Below are positions 35,140-47,044 of a stretch of DNA of 64,000 nt, one piece after another; the first letter of the stretch is position 1, and each line of letters opens with the position of its first letter. The DNA comes from Coccinella septempunctata (Eukaryota > Arthropoda > Insecta > Coleoptera > Coccinellidae): assembly GCF_907165205.1 (NCBI RefSeq), contig NC_058189.1, positions 63,299,815-63,363,814 on the forward strand, given 5' to 3'. The position numbers and the translations under genes are program-made. Under the pieces are notes generated by a model that saw only the letters and a list, made by a program, of their open reading frames with translations, did no database searches and had not been told where the DNA came from.

Positions 35140-36280
35140 GAGAAGGGGGTATGATATTCAAGTATCGTTCGAATTGAAACTCTTTAAGCACATTTTACAT
35201 CCGATAATGAATCCCATTTCAGAATATGCATATTATAGAAAAGAGCTTCCAGAGGAAACCCGGGAATGAAATCAAACTGGTTTTCCACGAGTTACAGACC
35301 CAATATATTCTTCCGGAAAGAGCATCATCAATTCGGCCTCGGCTGGTCGTTCGGTTCTTTTCGAAACGAGCCTAGCGTTCCTCTATAACCCACAGTGTAG
35401 GAGCTCCAAGGGTATCTGGGACCATTCCGAAGCCGATCATTAAAAAATTCTATCCGCGAAAGTGCTCATGAAGCAGGAATTTTATTACACCTCACCCACC
35501 TTGTAGGACGTTCGAAACGAACCCGAAGCCCCGATATCACATAATTAACATCCGATTTTCCATTTATAAATTCATACGAGTGTCATTGTTCGACATAAAC
35601 AATGCGTCCGAGTGGGCGGGGACGCCCCGCGCGACCAAAAAAAAATCGAAAGTTTAACTATTCGAATCGTAGGTGGCTGGGCAGACGACGGGTTTATTAA
35701 AAACGTCGCGGATGGCTGATAAGGGACCCCGGCCGATGCAAACGACTCAATTATATATTCCCCCCGTATATACGTGGTACGGACGATTTCCATTGCAAAA
35801 TAGGCCGATAAGTATCTGGTTCCATCAATTAAACCATTAAGGCCAATTAATAGATCGTATACCGGGCGAAATACGGAACCGGGGACTTACTCCGTAGGTG
35901 ATTGAATTAGAACGTCCATCTGGACATCTGGGACGATTTGTTTGGCTTATCTTCCTTCCTGAGAGAGGAGATGGCACCGGTGCACTTTATTGCTGATGGC
36001 CGGTTGGACTGCTTGGCTGGTAGGAAAAATGTTTGATGGATGGTCACGTGTTGAGAGGTAGAAATGAGAGCGTTTCCGTCCTATCGAGACAATATTCGAA
36101 TGGTAGTATCATCAGCAATGAGCGTCGAAGACAATGATGCAACATCGGATCCTCCTTGTCCTGACACCTTGATTGGCAACGCTGTAAGGAAAATTTCTAT
36201 CAGATTTCTCGACTCGGATGTGATGTGTACTGTATTATCGGATTTTACAGGGAATTCAAGTTGACAACCAAAATCAACTA
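35140..36280. other. GC-balanced complex island, no gene recognised
   Basis: High-complexity DNA (CGGTCGGTTCTT-like, ATTAAGGCCAATTAATAG) without motif-bearing frames. One of several such islands; regulatory function is possible but not shown. Confidence 0.35.
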
Positions 36281-36284
36281 TGAT

Positions 36285-37520
36285 CTACGAGGATATATTG
36301 AAAAATTCTTAGTCTACTAGAACCAAACAAAATATCAATGTGAAAATATTTTATTACTCAACATATTCTCCTCTTAATTGGATACATTTATTACAGCGAA
36401 CCTGCAACGTCTCTAGAACTTTCAAAAAAATATTCCTTCTTGCTCTGCAAACCAGACCTCCACAGCTTTTATTACCTCCTCGTTGGAAGAGAACTGAAAG
36501 CCTTTTAAACTTTTTTTCAGTTGGGGAGAGAGATGATAGTCGAATGGAGTCAAATCTGGTGAATAAGGGGGGTGTTCTAGTAATTCAAACCCTAAATCAC
36601 GAATTTTTTGCACGGTAACTTGAGATTTGTGAGCAGGGGCGTTGTCCTGCAAAAACAAAACACCTTAAGATAGCTTTCCGCTTCTTTTTTCTTCAATTTT
36701 TTCCCGCAGAGTGGTCAACAATGTCGAATAGTAATCTCCGGTTATTTTCTACTCTTATCTAAAAAATAAATCATGATTACTCCATGGCAATACCAAAAAA
36801 CTGAAGCAAGAACTTTTCCAGCAGATTTTTGGACACGAAACTTCTAAGGTCTTGGAGAACCAGAGTATCGCCATTCTATCGATTGTTGCTTTGTTTCTGG
36901 ATCGTAGAAATGTACCAAAGCCTCATCCATGGTAGCAAGTCGGTTTAAGACGTCTAACGTCCGGTTTCATAATCAAATTTAAAGTCACTTTAAGCTTAAA
37001 GCTTCTTTTAGTGTCATTTTTAGTAGGGTTAAAGGAAGCTTTAAAATTAAAGTGACTTTAGGTTTGATTATGAAACCGGCCGTTAATCCTTTTCAAATTG
37101 AGAACAGATCGAACGCGATGCTTCTACCCTTGCATGCTTGTGGTAAACATTCAAACATTTGGGGATCCATTTTGGGGATCAATTTTTCTCATGTCCAAAT
37201 TGACGTGAACTATATGATGAACGCGTTCGTACGAAATATTCAGTGCTTCAGATATCCGTTTTCACTAAAACGTCACTACGGTCTGACACAGAAACTGGCC
37301 TTCCCATGCGGTCATTATCTTCAATGAAAAATTTACCTCTTTTGAAGCTTGCAGTCCAATTTTTCACGGTCGCATATAAAATACATTGATCGCCAAGGGT
37401 ATTAAACACATCTTCGTAAATCTGCTTACCTCTTAACCCTTTTAAATACTGGTACTTGATGATGGCTTCGATACTACAATTTTTCGTTTTTCACAATTTC
37501 GGTGGACATCTTCTTTCTTT
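36285..37520 (-). pseudogene. Decayed mariner transposon, DD34D (copy B), with a nested MITE
   Basis: Same family as copy A in the same orientation. The frame 36658-36422 holds FLQDNAPAHKSQVTVQKIRD (second catalytic D) and EHPPYSPDLTPFDYHL (third D), with KKSLKGFQFSSNEEVIKAVE. The HTH region near 37.3 kb (NWTASFKRGKFFIEDNDR) is recognisable. It is broken by shifts and by a 127-bp insertion at 36957-37083. The 3' terminus TACGAGGATATATTGA is at about 36289. Confidence 0.9.
36957..37083. mobile_element. 127-bp TA-flanked MITE inside mariner copy B
   Basis: Ends ACG(T/G)CCGGTTTCATAATCAAA are near-perfect inverted repeats; the remainder is nearly palindromic (AAAGTCACTTTAA). TA at 36955-36956 and 37084-37085. 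Copy A gives the empty site (GTCTACATCGTTTTC), so one TA was duplicated. Confidence 0.85.
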
Positions 37521-37639
37521 TAATTTATTACTTTTTTGACCTCAAACTTCACACTGACACTTCTAAAGAGTTATTGTTCGTTGCTTTGGTAACGCAATAC
37601 TAAAACAAAGGACCAAGCGATCTGATGAATTGGACCGAT

Positions 37640-37960
37640 GTTGTGAACAGGATAAGATACGGTTTGTGTCAGGGAGAATACATAGGACATACAGGAAGAA
37701 GATTAGAGAGAAATGATGAGATCTTCATGTGGTTTATCGAAACACGCGGTTGATAAAGGTCACAGATTTGACTTTGTAAATATTGTGGTTGTAAGGTCAT
37801 GCGCAAACCACAATAACAAGAGCTTGAACATTGTTGGTGATGCAGGTGTCGTGGGACAAGTGTAGAGCAAAGAAGGTTGGCTGGTACGTTTAGATAGAAT
37901 TGACAGAATTGTTGATGTTCATCAAGTGAGTGTTTTTTGACAATTGTAAATTTGTTGTCT
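37640..37960 (+). pseudogene. Penelope-like element C-terminus, GIY-YIG endonuclease remnant
   Basis: The plus strand reads RYGLCQGEYIGHTGRRLERN (the YIGxTxRxL motif), then after a shift CGLSKHAVDKGHRFDFVNIV (L..H....GH.FDF pattern) and a tail LDRIDRIVDVHQV. This order is that of the GIY-YIG endonuclease at the end of Penelope-like retroelement proteins. It is frameshifted and short; the RT part is not seen. Confidence is limited by decay. It matters because Penelope-like elements are known carriers of hammerhead ribozymes. Confidence 0.6.
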
Positions 37961-39035
37961 ATGTTTGTCACAGCACCGAAATTGTGTGACATTGTATTTA
38001 AGATAGATTATAATGTCTATATGGCATCTACCATGAAAAAAGTGCTTCTGAACCAGTCAACTCTAAAAGAACGTTCTTTCAGAGTTCACTGTTCTGAACA
38101 TGGTAACAAGAGTCTCTGCAACAGATAGAGGGAGGGAGTCCGCCACTGTTCTCAACCAACTTTACGGATGGATCGACGAGAGGTTCTAGAAGTGGCAGGA
38201 GAACAGGATGGGGAATAATTGTTTGGGATAGAACACAACACAAGCATATCCGTCTGGTCGAACAGTCCTTCTTCATGTCATGTTATCCTGATAGAAAATC
38301 GACTAGTGCGTCTTCTCAGTACGTCTTCTTCAGGCGCAACTACCGAAGTTGTTACAAGCGCACTGGCGGAACATGCCCACATCGCAACAGGATTTTTGCG
38401 ACCAAACGGGTCGTAGGGGATATCTTTGTGAATATTACATACAACAAAAAACACATCGATGATTTGATTGGCAAATCTGGTCCATTGATCTGTGGAAGTG
38501 AGTGGTTTCCGAATAAATAAATAGTCTGTCTATTGGTGGTGCTGGTACTTTAATTACTATCATCGCCTCTTTCATTCCAGTTATTATTTCATAGTGAGCA
38601 TCTTGCATATTCTCCTTCTTCAAAAATCTCAACAATGTTTAGTAGGAGTGAATATTTTGATGTTTTTTAATTGTTGTCACGGACTCTTTCCCTAAAGAAA
38701 GGCTCTGACATCCTAACTCAGAGATGCTTTATGTTGGGGAATCGTAAAATAGTCCTAGTATGACTCTCATTGAGTGGTATTCAAGTAATGAACATCTCTT
38801 AATACCTAATAACAAATCAAAATGTTCTAAAAACAAATCCCTGCCAAGATATAGGAAATCCTGATCGATTCTTGCTTAGTACGTACCATGTGAACAATAT
38901 TCTTTAGCCCTATTCCTAATTCGGATCAAATCAATCCATATTATAAAAACCGTATCAGACAAATGTTGCTGTGCGTAGGGTTTTTCAGAGGATCATTAAA
39001 TTTGCGTTATTATATCTTCAGTTAATTTTGATAAT
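37961..39035. other. Unassigned region, possible retroelement remnants
   Basis: A frame near 38.15-38.28 kb contains FTDGSTRGSRSGRRTGWG, weakly like an RNase H opening, but no further motifs follow. The rest has no recognisable content. Confidence 0.25.
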
Positions 39036-39039
39036 TAAT

Positions 39040-39320
39040 CACTTACCACGAGGGAATTTCGAGATTTATTACTAGAAGAGCTGCTCCTTTAGAATAAGTA
39101 TTTCATTCAAGATCTACGTTGGTTTTTCTATAAGATACGCGTGTCGAAAGTTGACCAAAAAGATGGGTTAGCTTAAAAATTCGTCAAAAATTTCGAGATT
39201 CGTTACTAGAATAAATAAATGTTCTTTTAGAATATGTAGCACATCAAGCTTTTCGAAGATTTTTCTGGGATATACGCGTGTTGAAAGTTGACCTTCTGAG
39301 AAAAATGAGATCAGTTAAAA
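39040..39320 (-). repeat. ~174-bp satellite, inverted, about 1.5 units
   Basis: CGAGATTTATTACTAGAAGAG and CGAGATTCGTTACTAGAATAA are about 150 bases apart; GTGT(C/T)GAAAGTTGACC recurs. The sequence is the inverse of the 8.84-9.33 kb array. Confidence 0.65.
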
Positions 39321-39329
39321 AGTTAATCT

Positions 39330-40380
39330 AACTAGCAAAATAGAGGGTTAGGATTTTGGCTCCAGCAAAAAGTTCGAGCACTTTAGTTCACAGAAAATAT
39401 TATACAGGGTGTTTACTGAGAAAACGGCAAGATTGCAGGTGATTCTTTACCTATAATTACCAATTTTTGTGAAGAAACATTGGGTCAAATATGCACCCAT
39501 TCAGAAATATGTTCAGTCGAAAATGGGGACTTTATTCATGTTTTCAATCAAGAGATATTCCTTTTAAATTGTCGATATACAAACAGACAATCTTGAATGA
39601 TCTGTTCATTGATATTTTTCTGAGATGAATGTATTTCTGACAACAAAAAACCGAACGAACCAATTTGTGCCGCCTATAATAAATTATGATAGTGAAAATT
39701 GTATTGTTTGATAAATCTCGTTGTTGAAGTGTAATTGATGCCTCTCAACTTCTTCTAAGATCTCGGCGAACAATCTCTCCTCCGGTTTTTTCCCGACACA
39801 ATTTACTGGACAAAGCTCTGCGTACTTCGACTAATTAACGAGTCTCACGGGTAAAAGTATCATGAGCTACTGGCCTCCGAAGGGCCATCAAAATCGCCAA
39901 CCACTCACAATTAAATATTCAAATAGCTACATCTAGTTATATGGGGTTATAAAACAAATACCTATTGGCTGCGATCATATAAATAGTCGTATTAAATGTG
40001 TTAATTGCTTGCCTAATTAAAAGGTACCCAGGAGGAGAGACAGAGGCGAACTGTTTGGTATTTCCTGGATTATGGAATAGGAAGAGTCGTAAATTCGTCA
40101 ACGTGAACATTATATTTGTCTTTGATGTGATTTGTAATGGATCATAAAACATATCATAGAAAGATATTTAACGATTCATTGAAACTATTCATCGGATAGT
40201 TTGTTATCATTCATTGACAATTACAGTAATTTTTCTTACATAAGTATATACTCAGTGAAACCAAGAAGGAGAGATTTATCCAACTGGATCTTTTATTGAC
40301 GATTTCTCTTCTCTTCTTTCTGATTTAATTGGACCATTTGTGTCTCAAATCTTCACAGAGAGACCAGAGAGTCAGATATT
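39330..40380. other. Non-genic, nothing clear
   Basis: A TIR-like start (TACAGGGTGTTTACTGAG) lies at about 39412 without a visible partner. The rest is AT-rich with short unsupported frames. Confidence 0.35.
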
Positions 40381-40384
40381 TCTA

Positions 40385-41690
40385 TCACACCATAATTCAT
40401 AATTAGGTTAGATTAGGTTTCGTCAGGTTAGGTTATGCCAGTTTGGGTTTGTGCATCAGATTCTCTGAATTCCTCACAGATAAACAGTTTGATACTTTTA
40501 TCACACCATAGTTAGGATAGGTTAAGTTATGAAATCATTTGTGCATCGAATTCTACAGTTTTATTGATAGACTTTCAGATACTTTTATCACACCATAGTA
40601 AGGTTATGTATGTATGTGGTTATGGGACCACATGTGTATCACATTCTCTTAATTCTTCACAGGTTAGGTTAGGTTATGGAACCGTTCTGGCATCAGATTT
40701 TCTGGATTCTTCACAGATAAAGTGTAAGATACTTTTATTACACCATCCTTAAGTTAGGTTATGGAAACATTTGTCTATCAGATTCTCTGGATTCTTCACA
40801 GATAAAGTGTCAGATACTTTTATTACACCATCGTTAGGTTAGGTTGAGGAAAAATTTGTCCATCAAATACTCTGGATTCTTCACAGATAAAGTGTCAAAT
40901 ACCTACTTTTATTACACCATCGTTAGGTTAGGTTGAGGAAAAATTTGTCCTTCAGATACTCCGGATTCTTCACAAATAAAGTGTCAGATACTTTTATTAC
41001 ACCATCGTTAGGTTAGGTTAAGGAGAAATTTGTCCACATAGACATAGAGACATGGACTGTGCCTTCCCTTTATATCTATGCATGAAATACGGTCAAAAAA
41101 AGTGACAGAGAGAAAAACACGTCGGGAATGCAGTTGTCTTTTTCTAGAATTTTGATTGGTCTACACTCACCTCTATGTGAACAAAAAAGAGAAAGGTATA
41201 TCCCGACGAGCTTTTCTCTCTTTCTAATAAATAGCCAATTTCATGCTGGCATTGCTCAGTCCATGTCTCTATGTCTATGTTTGTCCATCAGATCATCTGG
41301 ATTCTTCACAAATAAAGTGGCAGATACGTTTATTACACTATCGTAAGGTTAGGTCATGGAAACATTTGTCCATCAGATTCTCTGGATTCTTCACAGATGA
41401 AGTGGCAGATACTTTTATTACACTATCGTAAGGTTAGGTTATGGAAACATTTGTCCATCAGATTCTCTGGATTCTTCACAGATAAAGTGGCAGATAATTC
41501 TATTACACTATCGTTAGGTTAGGTTATGGAAACATTTGTCCATCAGCTTCTTTGGATTCTTCACAGATGAAGTGGCAGATACTTTTATTACACTATCGTA
41601 AGGTTAGGTTATGGAAACATTTGTCCATCAGATTCTCTGGATTCTTCACAGATCAACTGTCAGATACTTTTATTACTCTTGATTATGGTG
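40385..41690 (+). repeat. ~85-bp minisatellite with TTAGG motifs, about 12 units
   Basis: Units of about 83-89 bp contain CATCAGATTCTCTGGATTCT, TCACAGATAAAGTG(T/G)CAGAT, CTTTTATTACACCATCGT and then TTAGGTTAGGTT. Units on the right (41.28-41.68 kb) are more alike than those on the left. The array is interrupted by a hAT-type MITE at 41037-41279. Short open frames across it come from the repeat. Confidence 0.9.
41037..41279. mobile_element. 243-bp hAT-type MITE in the minisatellite
   Basis: Perfect inverted ends beginning CATAGACATAGAGACATGG (23 bp) and an exact 8-bp duplication TTTGTCCA on both sides (41029-41036, 41280-41287). Eight-base duplications with CA-starting ends fit hAT elements. 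Neighbouring units give the empty site (TTTGTCCATCAGA). Confidence 0.85.
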
Positions 41691-41699
41691 TAATTGTTA

Positions 41700-43690
41700 C
41701 TCCATCGAGGGATCTCCTCATATCTCGTTTTGAAGATTTCAAGCCGATTTTGACGTGATGCTCAGCTGGGTTTCTAAGTGAAAATCACTTCAGCAGCTGT
41801 TGGTGGTTTCATGGTGGTTTTTTGACTTTTCATCAGATAATTTCGCCGTTTTACCAGTTCAAGATCCACCGATCCACCTCTGGCACCCGATATATTAATG
41901 AGAAGCGGGTGTATGTAACAGTAGGGCTCGAAAGAAACCAAATAGGACGTTACAATTCGCGTCACGTCCTGCTCTCAGGTCAGTGACAGATTGTTTGTGA
42001 TCTGCTCTCATGCGCCCCGAGCAGTTTTTCTGCTTGTCCCTTTTGCGAAGCCGCGGCCAGCTCGTATCAATCTGTTGAAAATGCCACGCATTACTTTTTC
42101 GCCTTCACGAAAAGGTCATTATAAATGAAGAAATTCAGTTGCTGAATCGCACAGATTCTCCTGATCGAATAAATAATGTACCCTCTAGGCACTCGAGAAG
42201 AAGGTTCTTCGAATATTGATTTATTTTGATGAATAAATGAATTAGTACCATAGAAAGTTATTGAGCTGACCATCTGAAGTTATAACTGCCTTCATTCGGC
42301 AGGCTATTTGGAGAAGAAGAAGAATTACCCGAAGCCTTCAAGTGAAGTTTATTTCAACAAGAGAAAGATCATCCACCTCCGTCTCAATTCCTTCGCACCC
42401 ACCCATCTCAAAGCCAGTGTCGCCACGAAAAAATCAGAATTTATTCCACATTTCTCGTTTTCATTTCCTCTATGATTTAATTTGACGGGAGCAGATACGG
42501 TGATTGATGAGAGCGGTTTATACGCTAGAACAAGTTTTTCAATTGTAGATTGGCCATCCATAATTCAATACAGCAGTTGTCTCATGGGTTAGTCATCTAT
42601 CATGGGACGGTTATGAAGATCAATCATCGCCCTCGCCCAGCTAGTTTCTATGGTTTTACCGATTCATGAATATATCTCGCGGTATCCATAACTGTTCGAT
42701 TGGACATAGAGAGGAATTCAGGAAGAGGAATAAGCATCATGGAGAGTAAAGAGAAGGAGAACGATCGCTGCTTTGAGACCACAGATTATTCGTCCCCTTA
42801 AATATGTACCAATGGGTAGTTCTTGTTTTTGCCAATAGCCGCGCTGGCGATCACGGGATGGCGAAATTTTGATTTAAACTATGTAGTTGAAGTTGACTGA
42901 GTGAACTGTCCTCCTGGTGACAGATGATTAGACTATTATTATTTTCGATTTTTGATAAGAGAACAACATATGACCATGGTGAAATGTTGAAGCGTGCGCT
43001 AGTGTAAGAGTGTTCTGGCATCGGATAGAAATGGAGAAGAGATAAAATTTCAGAGTGCATTTCGAGAGAAAATGTGAACAAAACCTTACCTCGTATCGAT
43101 TCGGAATCAATTTATGTGTCAAGAACACTTTTGAGATGAAGATATCAAAAAAGATGATGAATTCATTATAAACGAAAATAACGAAATTGAAATTATCATC
43201 CCTCACGAGAAGTGGACTCTTCTGAATAAGAATATCTAACAAATAAAACTACATGTGTTAAGAAGTGGATATTCTGGAAGAATTTTGTTGGCATAACATA
43301 ATATATGGTTTATAAGGGACAATAAGGGTTCTCAGCCGAGTATTGGAAACAGAATCTACTCTAATGAGTGATAAATCTGAGATTGCTACCTTTTGTTGTC
43401 TTGATATATTCTACTCCTCACTTCGAATGCATATAATTTTGAAGATTACATTGAACCAACTAACATATCCGGTTTTCAATAAACAATGATAGACATATGT
43501 AGGTATAATTTTTTTGATCAGTGATTTCTTTTGAATTTCATTGATTTCGTCATTTATTATTAATGAATAAAGCTGATTACTTAGTCCTCTTTATAATATG
43601 TATTGTATTTTGTTGCATATAAATCAAAAATTAATATTTATCATATAGATTTGAAGATACTTATTTGAAAAATCATCAGACAGATAATCT
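41700..43690. other. Non-genic region
   Basis: Short frames only. At 42738-42775 a GGAGAGTAAAGAGAAGGAG stretch matches the repeats at 43.83 and 46.1 kb. Nothing else recognised. Confidence 0.35.
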
Positions 43691-43732
43691 AGAATAAAAT
43701 GAATGCTGTTCATTTCAAATTGACTCTTATAT

Positions 43733-43852
43733 CCCCACCCCTTATCGATCAACGTAGCGATCGCAGCGACACCTATTTTTCCCGTTTTTGGAGACACATT
43801 TTTAGTGCGGCGATCGTTCTCCTTCTCTCAACTCTCCATATTCAAGTGGAAG
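43733..43852 (+). repeat. Left arm of a ~110-bp inverted repeat (partner 46,099-46,195)
   Basis: CCCCACCCCTTATCGATCAA, GTTTTTGGAGACACATTTTT and GTTCTCCTTCTCTC are found in reverse complement at 46.10-46.20 kb. The arms enclose about 2.25 kb that includes the 1.2-kb TA element. Confidence 0.7.
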
Positions 43853-43934
43853 TCTTAGAAGAACACAAAAAACTGCAAATAATCGAGGTATAACTGCCTA
43901 ATATGGAAAGACATCGTATGAAAATATGATACTA

Positions 43935-45139
43935 TACTTCATTCAACTTTATTTTAGCAGTCGGTTGGCCATGGAAATTTGACACATTTCACTCTGTATA
44001 GTACGAAAATGTGGGGTTATGAAGCTTGTCAAAACATTTTTGGGTTTTAAATCAACGCTATGTTGCCCGTTCTACGTAAAAGTTTCTGTTATTGCGTATT
44101 TTATCACAATGTCGAACCTCTTCGGAAAATATGTGACGAACATAATTGAAGTTTATACAAACTGATTGAAGGCATACCAAATCCAGTTATTTGCATGGAA
44201 AATACAAGAGATCAGTATAATATCATAATATGCACTAGCTTGAGGAGAGTTAATGTTCGTTATCTTCTTTGGCTTACATCATTTGTAGATTTCAAAAATA
44301 TTAACCCGAAGATGAAATGCATATGTTGCAGTGGTTGGCAATGGGTATATCCCGAAGGAATTAACAGATAATTACAAGAATGTTAAATTTTTCAACAGAA
44401 ATCATCTTGCATCAATATAAGTAAAAGGAGTTGATGGAAGTTTCAAGTTAAGATGCAACTTCACCGTTGAACAAAAATTTCACATGAATAAACAAGTAAC
44501 AGGGCAACTTGCGCGTATTTGTGGCTATTCATCTTAATACACTGATGTAATTATAATAATTAGGTATTTATTAGTACCTTAAGACATTTACATTGTATAG
44601 GACAAGTCAAATGAAAAACAGAAAAATCCAACTTATTCTCCGATGACATTTATCGAAAATCCTGTAGTAAACTTTTCGCATTAATTCACTCAAACATAAA
44701 ATTCCCAAATGCCACCACTTTTTTGGGTCTCCCAATAAAAGGAAATTCTTTGTCATACTCTTCATTCACAATCTTTCTGATTGTGGAAATTTTCAGCTGA
44801 AATATAAGTCGTTTAGATTCAGATGAAACATTATATAAATTCTCTTACATTGAATATGTTCGCTATCGTCTGACGTATTGTGGATTTTAGAATATCAGGG
44901 TATAACTATTTGAATGAGCGGACCTGAATTGTAAATAGCACTTCCTGAAACCCTGTCTCTTTTTTCAATCACTTTCGGCATTTTCGAATTTTCGTAATAA
45001 AAATTGATATTAGTTGTGGCAACGGCGTTATGACATTAACGACATTTCATGAGTGCCAACCTAACTTCGTTCTAGTTACAAAAACTTGAGAAAATTATTT
45101 CATGGCCAACCGACTGCTAAAATAAATTTGAATGAAGTA
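43935..45139. mobile_element. ~1.2-kb TA-flanked DNA transposon with near-identical ends
   Basis: Inverted ends of about 39 bp start TACTTCATTCAA-TTTATTT and continue TAGCAGTCGGTTGGCCATG with one mismatch; TA flanks both ends. The minus strand at 44.99-44.64 kb keeps protein traces: ATG then PKVIEKRDRVSGSAIYNS and, in another frame, STIRKIVNEEYDKEFPFIGR, reminiscent of a transposase HTH region. Stops and shifts make it inactive. Ends this similar suggest a fairly young insertion. Confidence 0.7.
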
Positions 45140-46098
45140 TAGGTCCAATTATTTCATTCCTAGATATCTTCCCAGCTTGTGATGAACGAGCTTAATGCGA
45201 ATCAATAGAGACTACTATTGTTTCAAAAATCTTATTTTATTTTGCACCGACCAAGCGTTTTCATAGAATTTCCATCGCAAACCTACCATCTTTCAATTAA
45301 TTTTCTTAAACTGATACTCCTTCTCATTATAATACGTGTTATGATAAATTGATCACAGGGCGCTGAAGGCTTAATGAAATTAGCTTCTTTCAATTACATC
45401 GAATAAAAAGTAAATTGAGATATTCATCGAATATCAGACTTCATTAATCTAAGGGCAGTATATGAGTTAATTAAAATCATCCGTTTATTATTAGATTGTC
45501 GATCGATGTGGAGGTATTGAATGGGAGATTGGCATTAAGTTGTTTCGATTTGTATGCAGATTCTCAATTAATAAGAAAAAGGAAGAAATATAGAAGAATA
45601 GTGAGCGTATGGTGCAAGGCTGATCTATCCATCACAACTCACAAGGGGAGAGATTCTTGATTTGTAATGATCTCCAGAGCCCCAGTTGGGCACGTTCTCA
45701 AGGCTCCAGTTATGAAAACACAGTCTAGATTTTCTGCTTTATTGGGGGCTTTCCTCGTACTCATTTTTCAGACATTCAAAATGATCCTTCTTCCTTTCGG
45801 TGCCCACATTATAAAACACACAATCAGGTTGAGCACATCGACAACGTAGTAAAGTTTTGACTGAAAAAAAAACTGCCAGACGTGACGTCATGCCATAGCT
45901 AAATGAAAAGACATTCTCATTCATAAAAACTGGTCGATACCAGAAATTTATCGAAATTATTTTCTGAAGAACGATACCTACTGCTAGAAGGTTTATTTAT
46001 AGTGGAAGAAGCTTCTGGACATATATTCCAACAGTTCATGATGCACATAGTAAACCTCATCCACTTCCATCTGAAGGCAGCCCACGTATGCTTATTCC

Positions 46099-46195
46099 TA
46101 TGGAGAGAAGAGAGAAGGAGAATGATCGCCGTCCTAAAAATGTGTCTCCAAAAACGCTGAGATTGCTAGGTTGGTCGATAAGGGGTGGGGATTCA
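46099..46195 (-). repeat. Right arm of the inverted repeat with 43,733-43,852
   Basis: Reverse complement of the left arm with about 80% identity by eye (CCCCACCCCTTATCGACCAA, TTTGGAGACACATTTTTAG, TTCTCCTTCTCTC). A further partial copy (TCTCCTTCTCTCTACTCTCC) is at about 46278. Confidence 0.7.
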
Positions 46196-46407
46196 AGCAA
46201 AAAATATTATGAAGGGAAATTAGTCATCAGCTTTATTTACTCATAATAAATTACGAAATCAATTAAAGCATCGATCAATCTCCTTCTCTCTACTCTCCAT
46301 ACACTTGAACAAAGGACTTTAAGAATCAAGTTCATTGCTAATCGCTGAATACATTGCTCTGGAAATGTTTCCAAAAGGTGGAAAGTTGAATCACTCACAT
46401 ATATCTG

Positions 46408-46588
46408 CAAGGGCGGATCCAGGATTTTTTTCTGGGGGGGGCACAACGGGCAGACGAGCAAAAAAATCAGCAGTAACTGTGAGAAATGAACGTCACTTTT
46501 ATTTTTAAGAGTTCAAGTATGTATAGAAAGATCTGTCCGTCTGGGGGGGGCACGTGCCCCCGTGCCCCCCCCCCTAAATCCGCCCTTG
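46408..46588. mobile_element. 181-bp hAT-type MITE with G/C homopolymer ends
   Basis: Inverted ends CAAGGGCGGATCCAGG and CAAGGGCGGATTTAGG (right, reversed), each followed by a G-run. Exact 8-bp duplication TATATCTG at 46400-46407 and 46589-46596. No coding capacity. Confidence 0.9.
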
Positions 46589-47044
46589 TATATCTGGACA
46601 AATCCAGATCGCTTAAACTCTTCTGTATCCCAACACGTACGCAAAATAAACTACCAATTCATTCGAAATGATCAGACCACAAACAGGTGAAAATGAACGT
46701 TCCAAATCCGAAAAACCGATCATTGACATTTGTCGATTTGTCATAGTCGAAATGACCCCATTTTTATGTGTCCCCCTTGCTCGATAAGTCTCGCCAAAAC
46801 GCCTCCACAAGATTCCCGTTCTCACGATTCGCCCACGCAACAATCTTCATTAAAACGATTATCTTATCTGCTCTACAAGGGCTACTTGATTTCTTACGAA
46901 TATCTTTCCAGTAACCAGATTGTATCGTACTTGCTCTCGACTGAGCATTCTGATGAACCTTGACATTTACTCCGACGATCGATATTTCAATTTACGAGTC
47001 GATATACAGGATGGAACTCATGAAATTGTCGATCTGGGGTAATC

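Noticed and set aside
40385..41690. CRISPR-like array of repeated units
   Set aside because: Units are contiguous and diverged with no unique spacers; eukaryotic minisatellite.
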